A stretch of 64,000 nt of DNA from contig WACJ01000521.1 of NCBI GenBank assembly GCA_008973525.1, positions 1,240,001 to 1,304,000 of the forward strand, read 5' to 3'. The notes under the pieces were generated by a model. That model saw only the letters and a list, made by a program, of their open reading frames with translations. It did no database searches and was not told the origin of the DNA. Numbering within the stretch: position 1 is the first letter of the stretch; each line of letters opens with the position of its first letter. The stretch comes from Stenopsyche tienmushanensis (taxonomy: Eukaryota; Arthropoda; Insecta; Trichoptera; Stenopsychidae). This document shows positions 1 through 11,945 of the stretch, piece by piece. The translations under genes and the position numbers were made by a program.

Positions 1-132
1 TCTCCAGTTATTAAATCTCCAAGTAATGGGCGATACTACACTTTTTCTTGCAATAATTTGTATATATTGATACGTTCCTTATTGCGGTCGGACAGAACGA
101 CCCACACACCTTGTCTGTGGACTTTATCTATA

Positions 133-320
133 CAGTCAATCCTCCTATAGCGTCAATTTTTATAAAGTTTATTCTATAGCGTTTGTGGAGTATTTTACGT
201 AAGCAACGGGTAAAATACGTAAAGTCGCACGTGTTAATGATTTGCACTTATTAACAAACTAAACACGTACAAATTTAGTATGGGTATATAACTCTCTATA
301 GCGTTTTGTTTCTGTGGCGT
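133..320. repeat. pogo/Tigger-like terminal-repeat debris
   Basis: At 134 the sequence begins CAGTCAATCCTCCTATAGCG after a TA. It repeats the TATAGCG word at about 172 and 298. This resembles Tigger/pogo ends (CAGT..AACCTCTCTATAGCG type). No transposase is visible beside it, so it is at best a MITE or terminal fragment. The assignment rests on end similarity only. Confidence 0.3.
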
Positions 321-704
321 GTCTTCTGAGTCGATGTTTCCAGATTTTTTTCCCATCAACGTTGACATTTCCTGACATGCAATATGTCACCATATTTTTG
401 TCCGCAAATGTTTTCTCCCATTATTGCCAGACTTGTGAAAAGTCTTTCCTGAACGTCAAACTTAAGGTGCCTGGTTAAAAATTTCATTTGTGAAAATGCG
501 ACATTAATATTGAGTTTACCCAATAAAAGTATGAGCCTTCAAGCTCAATCTATTAAAAACAGACCCGAACAAAATACAAGAATAGAAAGGCTCTTATTAT
601 TTAAAGCTTCAGTCTCAAACGTATCAATTGGAACTCTTCAGGATCCGTATCGGCACAGTCTTAACTGTAAATATTATATGGCAAGTGTTCCACAACATTA
701 TTGG

Positions 705-746
705 TTATATGAACTATTTATATCGTTATATGAACTATTTATATCG
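705..746. repeat. 21-bp perfect tandem duplication
   Basis: Two exact, adjacent copies of a 21-base unit (705-725 and 726-746) start TTATATGAAC. They lie in an otherwise unremarkable region, and the surrounding open frame shows no recognisable domain. It looks like recent replication slippage. Confidence 0.9.
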
Positions 747-2510
747 TTGTGTGCAATCCGCTGCAGGAATAGAATTCCTCTTATTTTCGATTATTTAACG
801 GGAAAGGGTCGCTTCATTCAACTAGGAGAGAGATGCCAACTGCGAGACTCTGATGCCGAGGAACCTCTTTCTCGAGACTTTCATTCTGAAGGCATCGAGT
901 CAATCATCCCTATAAGATTTGTTCGCCTGTCAGGAAGAAGGACTGCGACCCCGACCTTTAATAAAAATTAAACGTCTTTTCGTCAGTTTTTGTCGAAAAT
1001 CTGTGCCTCTATACTAAAATAGTATATGTATAATATAATAAATAGCAAAAATAATGAATAGAACATAATACATGGTATTTACACGAGTTTAAAATTTTGG
1101 CGACATAATGTCGACATACGCGTGCAAATGGTTAATACTTTTGATAATTGATTGATACAATTTTCATAAGAATGCGCTTTAAATTAGAATTTACAGAAAT
1201 TTGTATAGACTTGCAAACCTCCTGGGGTTGCGGAACATTGCTTTATGGTACAGCGAGCTTAATGAAAGCTTGAATTATTGTACTAAAATCATCTCCCATG
1301 GAGATCCTAAATGGAAAACATAGCAATGTTCATAATATTTTCCAGTTAAATTTTCAGTCCGGCTGATTACATTTTAAAAGCTTTCTTTCATAAAATTTTT
1401 CATTGTTATTCTTATCTTGGCGCATCGTCGAAGCTTTCGCATCGAAAGCTCTCAGACGGACGATAGAGCATCAAATGTGATTAGCAAACTCCTATTAAAC
1501 GCAGATATAAAGCGATCGTTGTAGTTCTCCAGAGAAAGCAGCATTTAAAGCCATAAATTGGAAAACGTCAGAGGAGACGTGATTATGTCCCGATATTAGA
1601 GAAGATCGCTTCTCTCAGAGGACTGTATCAAAAGCACCGAACAAGTCCATTGTACTATCAAAAAAGTATATTTAACTCGATTCGGACGAATCGCATCGAA
1701 GATGTGTAGTTTTATTTCGTTATTTTTAGCGTGACCGTAAATTTTAATTTAACGTCTGTTTTACGGCTTTCGATATATGGTTAGCGATAAAAAGACGATT
1801 CTATCGCGATTATGTAAAGCCTCATTTTTGCCACGCACACGGCGAAAGCCACCATCGAGAGAGGATAAGCAAAAGAGCCTTTCCTTTTATACGAACTATC
1901 CTGATTCCTTTTGATGCTCCCCCCCTTTTCGTTACGATGTGCGATTTTAATCGTCCCATACTTACGCATCTCGTATATATTTATCTACGCACGGGGGGGT
2001 TATTCATTACATTTAATGCGATTAAACAATTTGTATTCAAACAACGGCGTTCGGAGAAAATTGAATCACTCTATGATTTTAGCATAAACAAGGAGATCTC
2101 TTGAAATTATGCTCGTGAGGATTTTATGGCAACCTCGGAGGAGCGATACCGCGAAAGCCTTCCTTCGAAGTGAAATTTCTATGATGCGCGTTTTTTGAAA
2201 ACGGGTTTAACCTCATCCAGACTGAGGATGTTTTGCAAATATGCTAATTGAACGGCGGGGTTGACACCTGTGGCGTCCCTCATGGTTTCGGGGGTGAAAT
2301 CGCAACCCTCCTCCTTCAATTACTCGGAGTGTTTTTCTATGTAGCCATCGACGCAAGAGTCTACGATATAGCTGGGGAATATTGCTTCATCTGGATTCTT
2401 AATGTTATCCATTAAATGGAATAAATTATTTCCAATGTTATTAACCTTTAATTTTAAATTGATTTAAGCATATATTGCTATATTCATATGTGCATCGCTT
2501 ATCGTCCACA
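747..2510. other. no gene seen
   Basis: AT-rich sequence with no convincing coding exon, transposase motif or RNA gene on either strand. The open frame that ends at 971 has no domain and no splice context I would trust. Confidence 0.5.
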
Positions 2511-2900
2511 ATTCCTTTCTGCTGAGACACGGACTAAAACTCGCAAAATTCCCAATTTCCCGACATTTTTTTTTATTTCCGTCGCTGCAGATGAATATTT
2601 ATATACTATAACACTTTGACGTGATTCGTGATTATATTACGGAGGAACACAAAAATTCTGAACCCTGTATCTATTATATTTCATATCAATATTTCCATTA
2701 TTAGATTCGAGGTGTAGTAAATACATCACCGGTAAAGAAAGGTAAATATAACAATTTAAAAAAACATATATGTATACATAAATTAGACAGTTACTGCCTA
2801 TTAAATAAAAATTTCAATCCCGATTTTTTTGGGATTACTTTTAATAGTCCCGAGATTCATGAGTCTGAAACTGTCCGGGATCCCGAGATTGGATTCCCTA
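2511..2900. mobile_element. truncated copy of the inner hAT element
   Basis: From 2511 (TTTCTGCTGAGACACGGAC) to 2900 the sequence is closely similar to the right part of the hAT element at 59629-60646. It ends with the same terminus, GATTGGATTCCCTA. The left terminus and the dimerisation-domain coding part are absent. Relative to the longer copy it also lacks about 120 bases near its right end. This is a non-autonomous remnant. Confidence 0.75.
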
Positions 2901-2984
2901 GTAATGATCTTCTGTTTTGTTCTTTATGAAACGTGCTTAAATGCTTGAAATGATAGCTTTTCGCATTATTTGAGAATATTTAGA

Positions 2985-3120
2985 CGTGTAGCCTTTACAG
3001 CACGACTTTGCCATCGATGTATGATGAGACACAAAACACTCCGTCTCTGTCTTCGATTCACAATCTCCGCACTCAACGTGTGAGTCTACATCACCTGAGT
3101 CCGAACGCATATATGCGCGA
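2985..3120 (+). repeat. dispersed repeat family A, partial copy
   Basis: It contains the words AGACGTGTA, GCCATCGATG and TGTATGATGAGACACAAAAC in the same order as longer copies at about 8185-8270 (+) and 47835-47945 (-). It has no coding potential. Confidence 0.6.
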
Positions 3121-5040
3121 TTCCTAATCAGCGAGTTAAATGTCTGAAGAAGAGTACCCGAACTAGATTAAAAAGCCATTATTTCAAATCCACCCTAAAG
3201 AAGAGATTACAATGTTCAAATTCGATTCTTCGAATTTGAACACAAGGGAAAGCGCAAAAACCGAAAATCATCTGATTCTTCACGTCGGAAAATTCTTCAG
3301 CCTCTAAGATTTGACGATAGAAATGTCAAATAAGATATTTTCACCCTTTGTATTTATTTTTATTCACATTTTTGCATCATTAAAAATATTATTTTCTGTG
3401 CTTATCTGTGCGAATTTGCCGTTGAATGAATTAAACTCGTCGTTATGAAATTGCCTTAAGGTCCATTTTAAAATCCTCTGCTGTCTTTGATGAGCTTTTC
3501 TTTTTTGACACATTTTTTGATGCTTCAAATTAAAGCGTTGTCTGTGTTTATTTTCAATATTATTGTATCGGATGGTTCATTAAAAATAAACCAATCATTT
3601 TTTTGAATATTATTTTAAAATATATATGATACATTACACGCCATAGTGCAGTCTTAGATAATTTCAATTTTTTTTTTTTTATACATTTTTAGATTCACCA
3701 ATATGTGTAATACCCATATTATTTTTTAGAAGCATAATATTTTTCCTTTGTATCTCTAGCAGGTAGGCGAAACACTATGAACGATCATAAAAACCAATAT
3801 TCCATTCCAAATACTGTCCTAAACACGATACGCTAAATAAAATCACATGATTTTAAATCTGAGTGGGGAAAAAATGTAGAAACAAAATGTCGAGCCTGAC
3901 TCGACATAGGACCGCAAAGAGCTAAAGTTTTATTAGTCCGATCTAAATGTTCGAAATCGACATTGCGACATTGTGATTTTTAATCTTAAGATTATTTGCC
4001 TCGAATGTAGACCTAGCTTTTTCGGGCGGGTCTCATATTTTATCACAATTCCAAGCAAAATACTTAATTTTATAACTGTCCAAATATGAATTCATAAATC
4101 ATGGTTTGCTATGTGCGAAGCAAAGTTAAAAAAAAATCAATAGTCGCAGACGCTCGTATACTATATACTTATACTCCGGGCTTTATAATCACGACACAAA
4201 ATGGAATTAATTGTTTAGAAGATGTAAACATTTATAAGGGTAGTTTTCTGCAAATTTTGTAGCAGAGCACCCGGAGAAGGCTGCCTCGGATTTCAAACGT
4301 TAAGTGTGCTCAGAGATTTCAGCGAGATTAAAAAATAAGTAGAGGGGAATTATCCTTTACCCTGTCGGAGGTTTTTTTTTAAACCCTTTCTCTCTGTATC
4401 CATTTCATGAAGCTTCGTCTTCAATCGCGCGACGCTTCGCGGGGTTATTTTATTTAAATTGCTATAAAATATTTCTCGAGTTGCTCGAATTTTTTGCAAT
4501 GGCACGGGATAAAGGCGCAAAATATCCCGTTTGCCTCGTATAGTCCCATTGAAAAGCTTCCGATACTATAAGAAGTGTTCGATAAATGTTTAACATGCGA
4601 GACGTGCTTGGGATATTCTTTTCGCGCGTGTTCACATATGCGAACATTGCGAAGCTTAAAAAGCGATACACTCGTTTCCTTTGTCCATAAATTTGCTGGA
4701 TGTTTTGTAAATTGTTCTCCTTCTGCTTATCATCCCTTAAATTATTTGTGTGCATACCGATGTTATGCTTGCGAAGGCGTCAGTTTTATAATCTTCAGCG
4801 TGCTCAATTTTCTCATCTTTCGCATTTTCATATCCTCCTTAGAGACATATTGGTTTTCCAAGATGGATAACCCACACGTGATCATTTTTTTCTTGTTAAG
4901 CTCCGAGAAAGCCTTTCCTATTTTTACTTGTCATTGTGTATATAACATGTTAATAACACGCTCGTCTTATACATATTCGTGTAGTGTGGAGGGGAAAATT
5001 CATAGGAAAAGTGCAAGTGTTCTTCTAAAAATAGAAGGTG
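3121..5040. other. no gene seen
   Basis: AT-rich sequence without recognisable exons, transposase motifs or RNA genes. Opposing open frames at 4462-4755 (-) and 4575-5048 (+) overlap each other, and neither has a domain. I treat both as chance. Confidence 0.5.
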
Positions 5041-5054
5041 GGGGTTGACTTACA

Positions 5055-5170
5055 AAACAGTTTTCCGCTTTAGAAGGAATAGATTTTACATAGGTGTGAT
5101 ACAGTACACGAGGTGTCATATTAGCGCCACTCAAGGTCATTAACAAAATTGCCACACACGCAGATAGCCA
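5055..5170 (+). repeat. dispersed repeat family A, diverged partial copy
   Basis: It shares an ordered series of short words (AGAAGG.ATAGATTTT, CACTC..AAGG.CATTAACAAAATTG) with the family A copy at 7940-8025. The copy is degenerate. Confidence 0.4.
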
Positions 5171-6235
5171 CAGCGCGTTAGTTAATTTAGCTAAAGTCTA
5201 AGCATTGCCAATTAAGTCTTAGGGTCCGACCGATCGTCTTGGCCGCGGGAATATCTTGATGTCATAACAATGACATATAACACTCGTGTTTTCGTCGTCC
5301 ACGTCTACCCCTATATGGACCTCTTCTGCGAACCGATAGAGAACGGACCCAGGGAAGCTTATCAATCTTCTTATTTTATTATTTTTATTTTTTACAGTAA
5401 GATAAGTGCGTCTTCGTATAGCGCCACTGTATATCATTTCTGACTTGTTTGCGCTACTATTTCCATGCGACCTTTTATATTATATCAGCCTTAATCGCAA
5501 AATATTTGTTCAGAAAATGGATATTCTTTAGAGTGAAAAAAAAAACAACGATATATCATAAACACTCTCCGTGTGTGGAAAATGTTTACTTTGGCCGCGT
5601 AAACAATTCGCAACCCCGCACACTGACTCAAAAAGAGCCAACAACCCTTGACCGATCGAAGACGCTTAAAAACCCAATATTTTTTTAAAATTGCTCTCCA
5701 CCTTAATCATAAATGTCAACAGAGCGAGGTTGAAAAGGCAAACTTCTAAATTATGAATTATTTTTGCTTTTTACAACATCCCCAGGGACGGCAGCGTACA
5801 GTCGTGGATAAAAGGAAAGCAGTGTAACCCAGGTGGATTTGATACACGCTCATAATAAAAACATGATATTGCTCAGAATGTCGTCTTTTTCTTATTTGTC
5901 CAACTTATATATGTATATGTTTTAAACTATTTTATATTGTCTTTTCATAAAAATAAAAATAAATCAAAAATTTAATTTAAGTCTTTAAATTCCAATAATA
6001 AATAACTGGTGTCGATCATACCTGAGGGTTTTCAACCGACAAAACCAACTCTATTTTGTATTTTATGGGAAAAAAATCGTCAAAATATAATATTTATTGT
6101 ATGTATTATCGTAAAACTTGCTTTTGAATTTAATTGAAACGTGTCAAAAGAATTAAATCAGATGGTAAATAAAACGTTTGAGATTATAGTGTGAATGAAT
6201 AATAATACTGTATTAGAAATAGAAGCATGGCATTG
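5171..6235. other. no gene seen
   Basis: No coding exon or named element could be supported. The sequence is AT-rich and ends at a short LTR/PBS-like fragment. Confidence 0.45.
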
Positions 6236-6239
6236 AAAA

Positions 6240-6300
6240 TAAAGCGCTATGGAGCGCCCCCGCTCCTACGCTTCATTGGTGTCAGAAGTGGGATGATCAT
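6240..6300 (+). mobile_element. LTR end with tRNA-Leu-type primer binding site
   Basis: A GC-rich stretch (GGAGCGCCCCCGCTCC) runs into TACGCTTCAT, then TGGTGTCAGAAGTGGGAT at 6278-6295. The latter is complementary to the 3' end of an animal tRNA-Leu (..ATCCCACTTCTGACACCA). This is the expected LTR/PBS junction of an LTR retrotransposon. No gag-pol follows, so it is a fragment. The same junction recurs near 15329 (+) and 16125-16150 (-). Confidence 0.55.
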
Positions 6301-7900
6301 ACTCATCTAAGGATTACACTTAGACAATTATATTTTCCATTTATATTAAGATACAATTCTAAAAATAATTTATTATACAATATTTCATATTTAAAAAAAC
6401 GGTTCGGGTGAATAATCCTAATTTAAAATGTTTGATCAAGCTCAATCACAAAATTAGATTTAAAAGAAGATAATCTTTTTCGGATGAAAATCATTCAGTT
6501 TCCTCCATAGGTTCTTTGGATTGGCGTAGATCAAAACGATTCCTCAAATAGTTTTTATATTAATAGATTTATTTTAGCCTCGTAGGTCGCAAAACAAGAG
6601 GACCTCTCTTTCGTGTGTCGACGTAGGTTTTATTATCTTCTCTATTGACTTAAACGACTGGCGGCTCTCTGTGGTAAATGAAGTACTCCGTTGAGTGCAT
6701 GATTAAATATCAGACCATCCTATTTTTATTACTACCATGTATTATTGCCAAATAAAAATCAATTGTTTATCTAGGGAATTTAAGATAACATCGCAAATAA
6801 TAGAGAGGAAGGATGTTGAAAAACAATGTATATATATATACACACGGAGGTCTGCTAAAATTCATATTATGTTTATGTACACATTTTTTGTTATAATTTA
6901 GAAGTAAAACCAAACAAAATGGACGTAAAAATATTGTTACATGGGGAAATCGATATCATGTATGATCCGAGCATATGACGCTAACTATATTCACGTTTAG
7001 GGAGAAAACTCCAAATTAATAAAGGGCCGTAATAAATTATGGTCGCCCTGGGAGGTCGGAAGATACGCATAATTTATCTCCAGGTGGTGAAATATCGAAT
7101 GACCGGACTTCGGAAAGTGACGGATATCCGATGTCAAGCGACCTTTTCGTATAAAATGCCGCCCTAGCTGAATGTTTGCGATGTACTAAATGTCTCAACG
7201 CGATAGTTGCAATTAAATCGAATCCCTATAAATAGCTGAGGCATACATTGTAAGAGGGAATCCAAGAGGACGATGCGCGGAATGCAATTCCCGCCTGGGA
7301 TAATGAACGCCAAGAGGAGCTTCCTAATCGGATCGCAGATGGCGAACTTCTAATGTTAAACAGGCTAAATAAGCCCGTTCCGGTTCGGCTTTGGAAACTA
7401 GCGATGAAGCCCAGGGACGAAGGTCGATCTGCAAAGCCTCCCAATTGAGCAATTTTAGACCAGCACAAAGAACGACGCAGTCGTTTCCTTAACGAGCGCT
7501 CCTTTCCACAATAATTACTGGTCGCATAAAAGGGTGAAAATCGAGAAATATAGCGCATTAAAGCGGTCTAATGCAAAGCAGCTCTCGACAAATACACAAA
7601 ACAGGTAAATATTATTACTAAATGTATTCACCAACAATTAGTCTAATTGCAATGAAGAATCGATAGATTTCGATTTACAAATGGCCTGTTTTGCACACAA
7701 ATATTATTGCAAATTGATTGGCAAACCTGTCTGTGTTTGCGTTATAGACTTTATAAAGGTTATTTATGACGTACGCCACAATTGACTCGCGCCACATAAT
7801 CGCGCTAAATGATATTGTTTATTGAAAAAAATCGTTGTTTTTCAAATCGGAGAGCAGACATGTCACGCTCTAATCTAAATCCACTTTTCATAATATCTAA
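6301..7900. other. no gene seen
   Basis: Mostly AT-rich. A somewhat more GC-balanced patch at about 7020-7560 has an open frame on the minus strand, but no recognisable motif on either strand. Confidence 0.45.
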
Positions 7901-7904
7901 ATAA

Positions 7905-8270
7905 AGGACGGGGTTACCGTGCAAACCAGCCAGTTTACTTCTGAAGGGGTAGATTTTGCAAAGGAGTGGTGATATTCGGCTCTTGACACCAATCCAGAAC
8001 AGTCAAGGGGTAATGACAAAATTGGTCAACGATAAGAATGATGCGAATATCTTAGTTATCAAAACAAACGCCAGCTCTCAAGACAACACGAACGAAAGTC
8101 GTCTTATCTTTGTTGAAAGAGCTTAATATCTTATCCGACGAAAGCGATTTCAGTTAATGATACCTAAATTATATGACGGCTAAAAGAAGTTTAGACGTGT
8201 ATGGTGTATGATGAGACGCAAAATACCCGTCTTTGTTTCATGATTTCCGGTCCGATAGGGTTAAAGAGTT
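7905..8270 (+). repeat. dispersed repeat family A, longer copy
   Basis: This copy is near-colinear with the reverse complement of 47835-48300. Shared words include GCCAGCTCTCAAGACAACACG, TATCTTTGTTGAAAGAGCTT, TATCCGAC and TATGATGAGACGCAA. There is no open frame, and the boundaries are estimates. It could be a MITE, SINE or LTR remnant; I could not see diagnostic ends. Confidence 0.7.
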
Positions 8271-8684
8271 AAAGTATCCGAATTTCTCATCGGACTAGGC
8301 CCGTATTATTGGTGTCATTCGATATGTTCACCTGGATGACCTGCCGGGTGAACGTTTACGACTAAAAGTCGAGTATGAATATTGATAAGATGGCCTTGGA
8401 CTGCATACGGCTGCACTGTGATGATGATTAGATTCCACGGAATGCGAATAGACTGACACTTTTTATCATTAACTTACTAGTGCTAATTCCAAGACGGATA
8501 TTTTTTAAAATGTTAGCTCTCGTAATTGGTACTCTCAGCGTGCAATGTTTGTTTTCTGCAGTGTAAGAACAAACAATACGTACCTGACCATTTGGATCTA
8601 CTAATATATGAGGATCTTCTAAAAAGTAAGGGCAAAGTCTTCATGATGATATTGCATCGGAAAAACTTTATGTAGCGTTGAGGT

Positions 8685-8850
8685 GGAAGGGCTCTCGGGG
8701 GCAGATTCCCCGGGCGGCTCCCCGCCCCTACGCGCTCATCGGGATGACCGCGCCCGCGCACGGGTTCGTTCTTCTATCTTGCTGGATGAATAGATGGGAA
8801 TAGACGAGTGTCGAATAGAAAGACTATGTTCTCTAAATAACTACTTATTC
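8685..8850 (+). mobile_element. LTR fragment, family B
   Basis: A GC-rich block (CTCTCGGGGGCAG..CCCCGGGCGG) is followed by CGCGCACGGGTTCGTTCT.CTATC. The same words occur at about 27360-27395. The pattern matches the U5-like, GC-rich sequence next to the tRNA-Leu PBS elsewhere in the window. No internal region is present. Confidence 0.4.
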
Positions 8851-9115
8851 CACACAAGAAAGAGAGAGATATAGATATCTAGCTGCAGGAGGAACAGCCT
8901 CCCGTAGCCAAGGCTAACCGATGACTCTCCCGCCTCCCGCCTCCTGGGCGTCACTACCCAACCGGCAACGGTGCACGCGCGAGAAGCGATCCATCGGTAT
9001 GCAGGTGCAATGTCTCCGCAGGGCCACAAGAGATGGCGCTGCTAAAATAACACATTGCACCTGAAGAGAGACGGAAGCTGGTGGCGGATGTCTATGATAC
9101 AAGTATCCTGTGAAT
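8851..9115 (-). mobile_element. LTR fragment, family B, with 12-bp inverted repeat
   Basis: Read on the minus strand this contains TAGCCTTGGCTACGGGAGG, a pyrimidine-rich TCTCTCTTTC tract and a GAATAA word. The same order appears near 25395-25470 on the plus strand. It is about 90% similar over 200 bases to 22990-23190. A perfect 12-base inverted repeat (9002-9013 and 9052-9063, CAGGTGCAATGT) encloses a 38-base loop containing AGATGGCGCT. Confidence 0.5.
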
Positions 9116-10640
9116 TTCAATCAAATACAAGCATATATAAACAAGCCTACATACATATTGTGAACTTTCTGGATGACCCTCGTAAGATAACAAATCTCGT
9201 ATTGAAATTACTCGAAGCTTATTTATAAAATTAAACTAGGTCTATCACAAACAATAATCTTCAGATTCAGGTCAAGTCTTGAGGCACGTTTGACACATGT
9301 TAATTGCCTGCTGGCGCTTTTACCCCGTATGAAAAAATAGTATACAATGTCAAATATGGTCTTTGTTAATTTGACACTTGGGAATATCATCCCAAGCAAT
9401 AAACTAAACATGTATTGTTCAAAATAAAGTCAGACCAATTATTTCGATGCAAAGAGTCGAACCAGGAAAATGTTTTGTATGCACGTTCAATCCGACCCAT
9501 AATCCAAGCTTATCTCTGATTTTTTGATTAGGTAATATGGCATTGTAACATTTCGTCGTTTTCAATTGGTTGTTCACCACAATTTTTCTTGCCTGCCATT
9601 GAAGCGATATAATAGAAGTCTCCTTTTGTCTTTGAACAATGGAGCACATCGCTAGATGATCTCTGAAAAACCTTGAAGCGTTTCAGCGAAACAGCCTCGT
9701 GCTTTAGAATGGAAACGAAGATGGAATTCAATTCGGCATAATGGAAACGAGTCGAAATTAAATAACGCGAGGGGCCTCCGTCTTGGAGCCACTTAAACTG
9801 GTAATTTAAATATTTAGACATTAAAAACGAGATTGACAATTAGGCACGGCGAGTAGTGCTCTCACATTTTCCGAATATATCAAAGGCAGTCTTCTGCGTA
9901 TGTCGTTCTTGCATTTCAAAAGTATGTATGAAGATCCATCGCGAGTGCGAGAGAAACTTCGGATGTGGTTCTTCTCTCATCTTTTTCATCCACAAGTTTA
10001 CGCGATATGTCGCCACGAACCGCTGCTTTTAGTTTTCCTCATTATGCAAATGGTGTAAACTTCACTTTCGAATAAAACACCATTGACACTTAGTCAAGTC
10101 ATTACGGAGATCTCACTCTGTGTGTGTTTTATTTTATGTTTGAGTACTGCATCATCTAATTGCGTATTTTTCCAAGAAACGTGCGATCCAATTTAATTAC
10201 GTCTATTTTCCTCGGTTTTCCCGTCTAATGTTTTATTGCGTGTAATTTCGTAAAATTATATTTTAAAGAAGGATTTAGTTTCAAATAATAGGGATTACTC
10301 TTGGGAGCGTATGATATCATTATGAAAGATACAAGTTGTTGTTAATTAGAGATATGCTAGGTGTACCGTGAATTAATCCATTCTTTTATACAGCAACACG
10401 TAAATTTGTTGCTTTTAATTAGGGTTTGTGTATCGATACAAAATACGAATACATTAAATATAAAAATACAAACGGAGTATATTATTTCTCTATATGCAGT
10501 GAAACCTCGGGCTATGAGTTTAATTCGCTCGTAAGAAATAATGAAAATGCAATTAATTCGTTTCGGACTCCCAAAAATATTACTATGAAAAGGAACAGAA
10601 TAGGAGTTGTGTTGGGATGGAAGGAAGACAATTTTTATAA
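9116..10640. other. no gene seen
   Basis: AT-rich. The minus-strand open frame at 9528-9839 has no domain I recognise. No RNA gene was seen. Confidence 0.45.
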
Positions 10641-10644
10641 AATT

Positions 10645-10905
10645 AAACTCCTCCAAAATATTATCCTGAACTCTTGGTATAGGCAGGATCTTTGTGTGAG
10701 CATGGCTTTCAGTGGAAGATTAATATCCAGCAGATACTTTTTTTTATCTCAGGATCAGCAGCAGAGTCTATCCATTCGGTAAACAGCTCTTCGTCGATCC
10801 ATGCCCTGCTTTTTGGCCTCCACATAATAAGCGGCCTGTCCTTTCGCACTTAGCACCTCTTGAATGCTCGCGGGTTCTCTGAAGAGTTAACAAGAAGAGG
10901 CTTTA
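10645..10905 (-). pseudogene. pogo/Tigger (CENP-B/DDE_1-like) transposase fragment
   Basis: Translated on the minus strand with one frame change, the fragment gives NPRAFK, a PLIMWR-type strand, SRAWIDEELFTEWI and then INLPLKAML. This is the order of the DDE_1 domain of jerky/Tigger transposases (NPR.FK..., KAWM...LF.EW, ..LPLKALLLLDNAP). The catalytic DNAP segment is not preserved, and stop codons interrupt it. It is a short decayed relic about 250 bases long; flanking coding parts were not found. Confidence 0.5.
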
Positions 10906-11092
10906 TCTTCTAGTCGCCACGCCTTTAGCCATATTACCGAACCGACGAAACTCGCTGATGCTCGCTCATGCGACTCGTAACCCGAAATTTTGCTAGCAAA
11001 GTGAGACAAATATTTTGATCTTGGCTTGTAACCCTAAAAAATTATAACCAGGAACATTCGTAAGCCGAGGTTCCACTATAGTTGCCTTCATT

Positions 11093-11945
11093 AGAAATAC
11101 ATTTATTCCATCGGATAAGAAGCTTCTTGATCCCGTCACTGAAGAAAGAAGATGACTACTCCGAAAACCGGTTGCGCATGTATTGTACGAGAGCAACGCT
11201 GTCTTGAAACCGTTGCCCAGCTAATTTCTATAAACATATGTTAGTCACATGGGGCAACGTCTTGACTGTAAAATGGGTGTTCCCAGTATAATTGGGTAAT
11301 TTTATCACGAGTTACGGCTGCTGTATACGTCGTCATGCAGAAGAAGGACAAGTTGAGATCGAACAGACAGCGACTTAGTGGTGTGCTGAACTCTTCACGA
11401 CAGAGTCCATACACCGCGCTGCTGTATGGTCTGTTCCGAGTGCCCTCGGACTAGTCATACTGGAGTATCTTCCACCGCTCTTTTGATCTCCCGAGAAACG
11501 CTACGCGTAAAGCTTTCAGGCATCCAAAAGGAAGCTACTACGAAGCTACTAAGAAAAAAGGAACTACTACGCGAGTTCACAGTTAGAAGGGGACTGACAG
11601 TCGAAAGACGTTCTTCACTGTATGCACTTGTACTTCACTGTATGGTTGTTGAAGATAGTGGGGTCGCCGTTTGCAGAAAGTTCTCTTGCTCCTTCTGTTC
11701 CACCAGGAGTTCGACTGTTACTCACGGACATAGGGTTGCCCCCTTTGTAGTTTTATAGGTAAGACCCATGGAGTGAAATATCCACCCGGACAGGACAGTC
11801 GTTTTTCTTCGTCTTTTATTATGATAGGCAGCCTCAACGTCATGTAGCAACTGGCAGTATTAGGCCGCATCCACCATCTGTTAGTCATGTTGCGCAACAG
11901 CCTTGTTTCTTCAGTGACTTCTTATCCAATAGAATAAATATATCT
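11093..11945. mobile_element. element bounded by inverted repeats (unclassified)
   Basis: The left end (about 11093-11190: TTTATTCCATCGGATAAGAAG, TCACTGAAGAAA, GTTGCGCA) matches the reverse complement of the right end (about 11870-11945: TTTATTCTATTGGATAAGAAG, TCACTGAAGAAA, GTTGCGCAA). The arms differ by small deletions. The interior is more GC-rich than its surroundings. It has one open frame (11426-11758) that does not resemble a known transposase. It is probably a foldback or non-autonomous DNA element. Confidence 0.5.

Noticed and set aside
510..971. 153-codon open frame on the plus strand
   Set aside because: No domain, low-complexity YELFISL duplication from a 21-bp slippage, and no splice or homology support. 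Chance or transposon debris is likelier.
4462..5048. Overlapping open frames on both strands (97 and 157 codons)
   Set aside because: They share bases, and neither has a recognisable motif or plausible exon borders.
7226..7558. 110-codon minus-strand open frame in a GC-richer patch
   Set aside because: Composition explains the open frame. No motif on either strand and no family matched.
8841..9120. Two overlapping minus-strand open frames over a GC-rich block
   Set aside because: The block is a repeated LTR-like sequence with a second copy at 22990-23190. The frames are not conserved between the copies.
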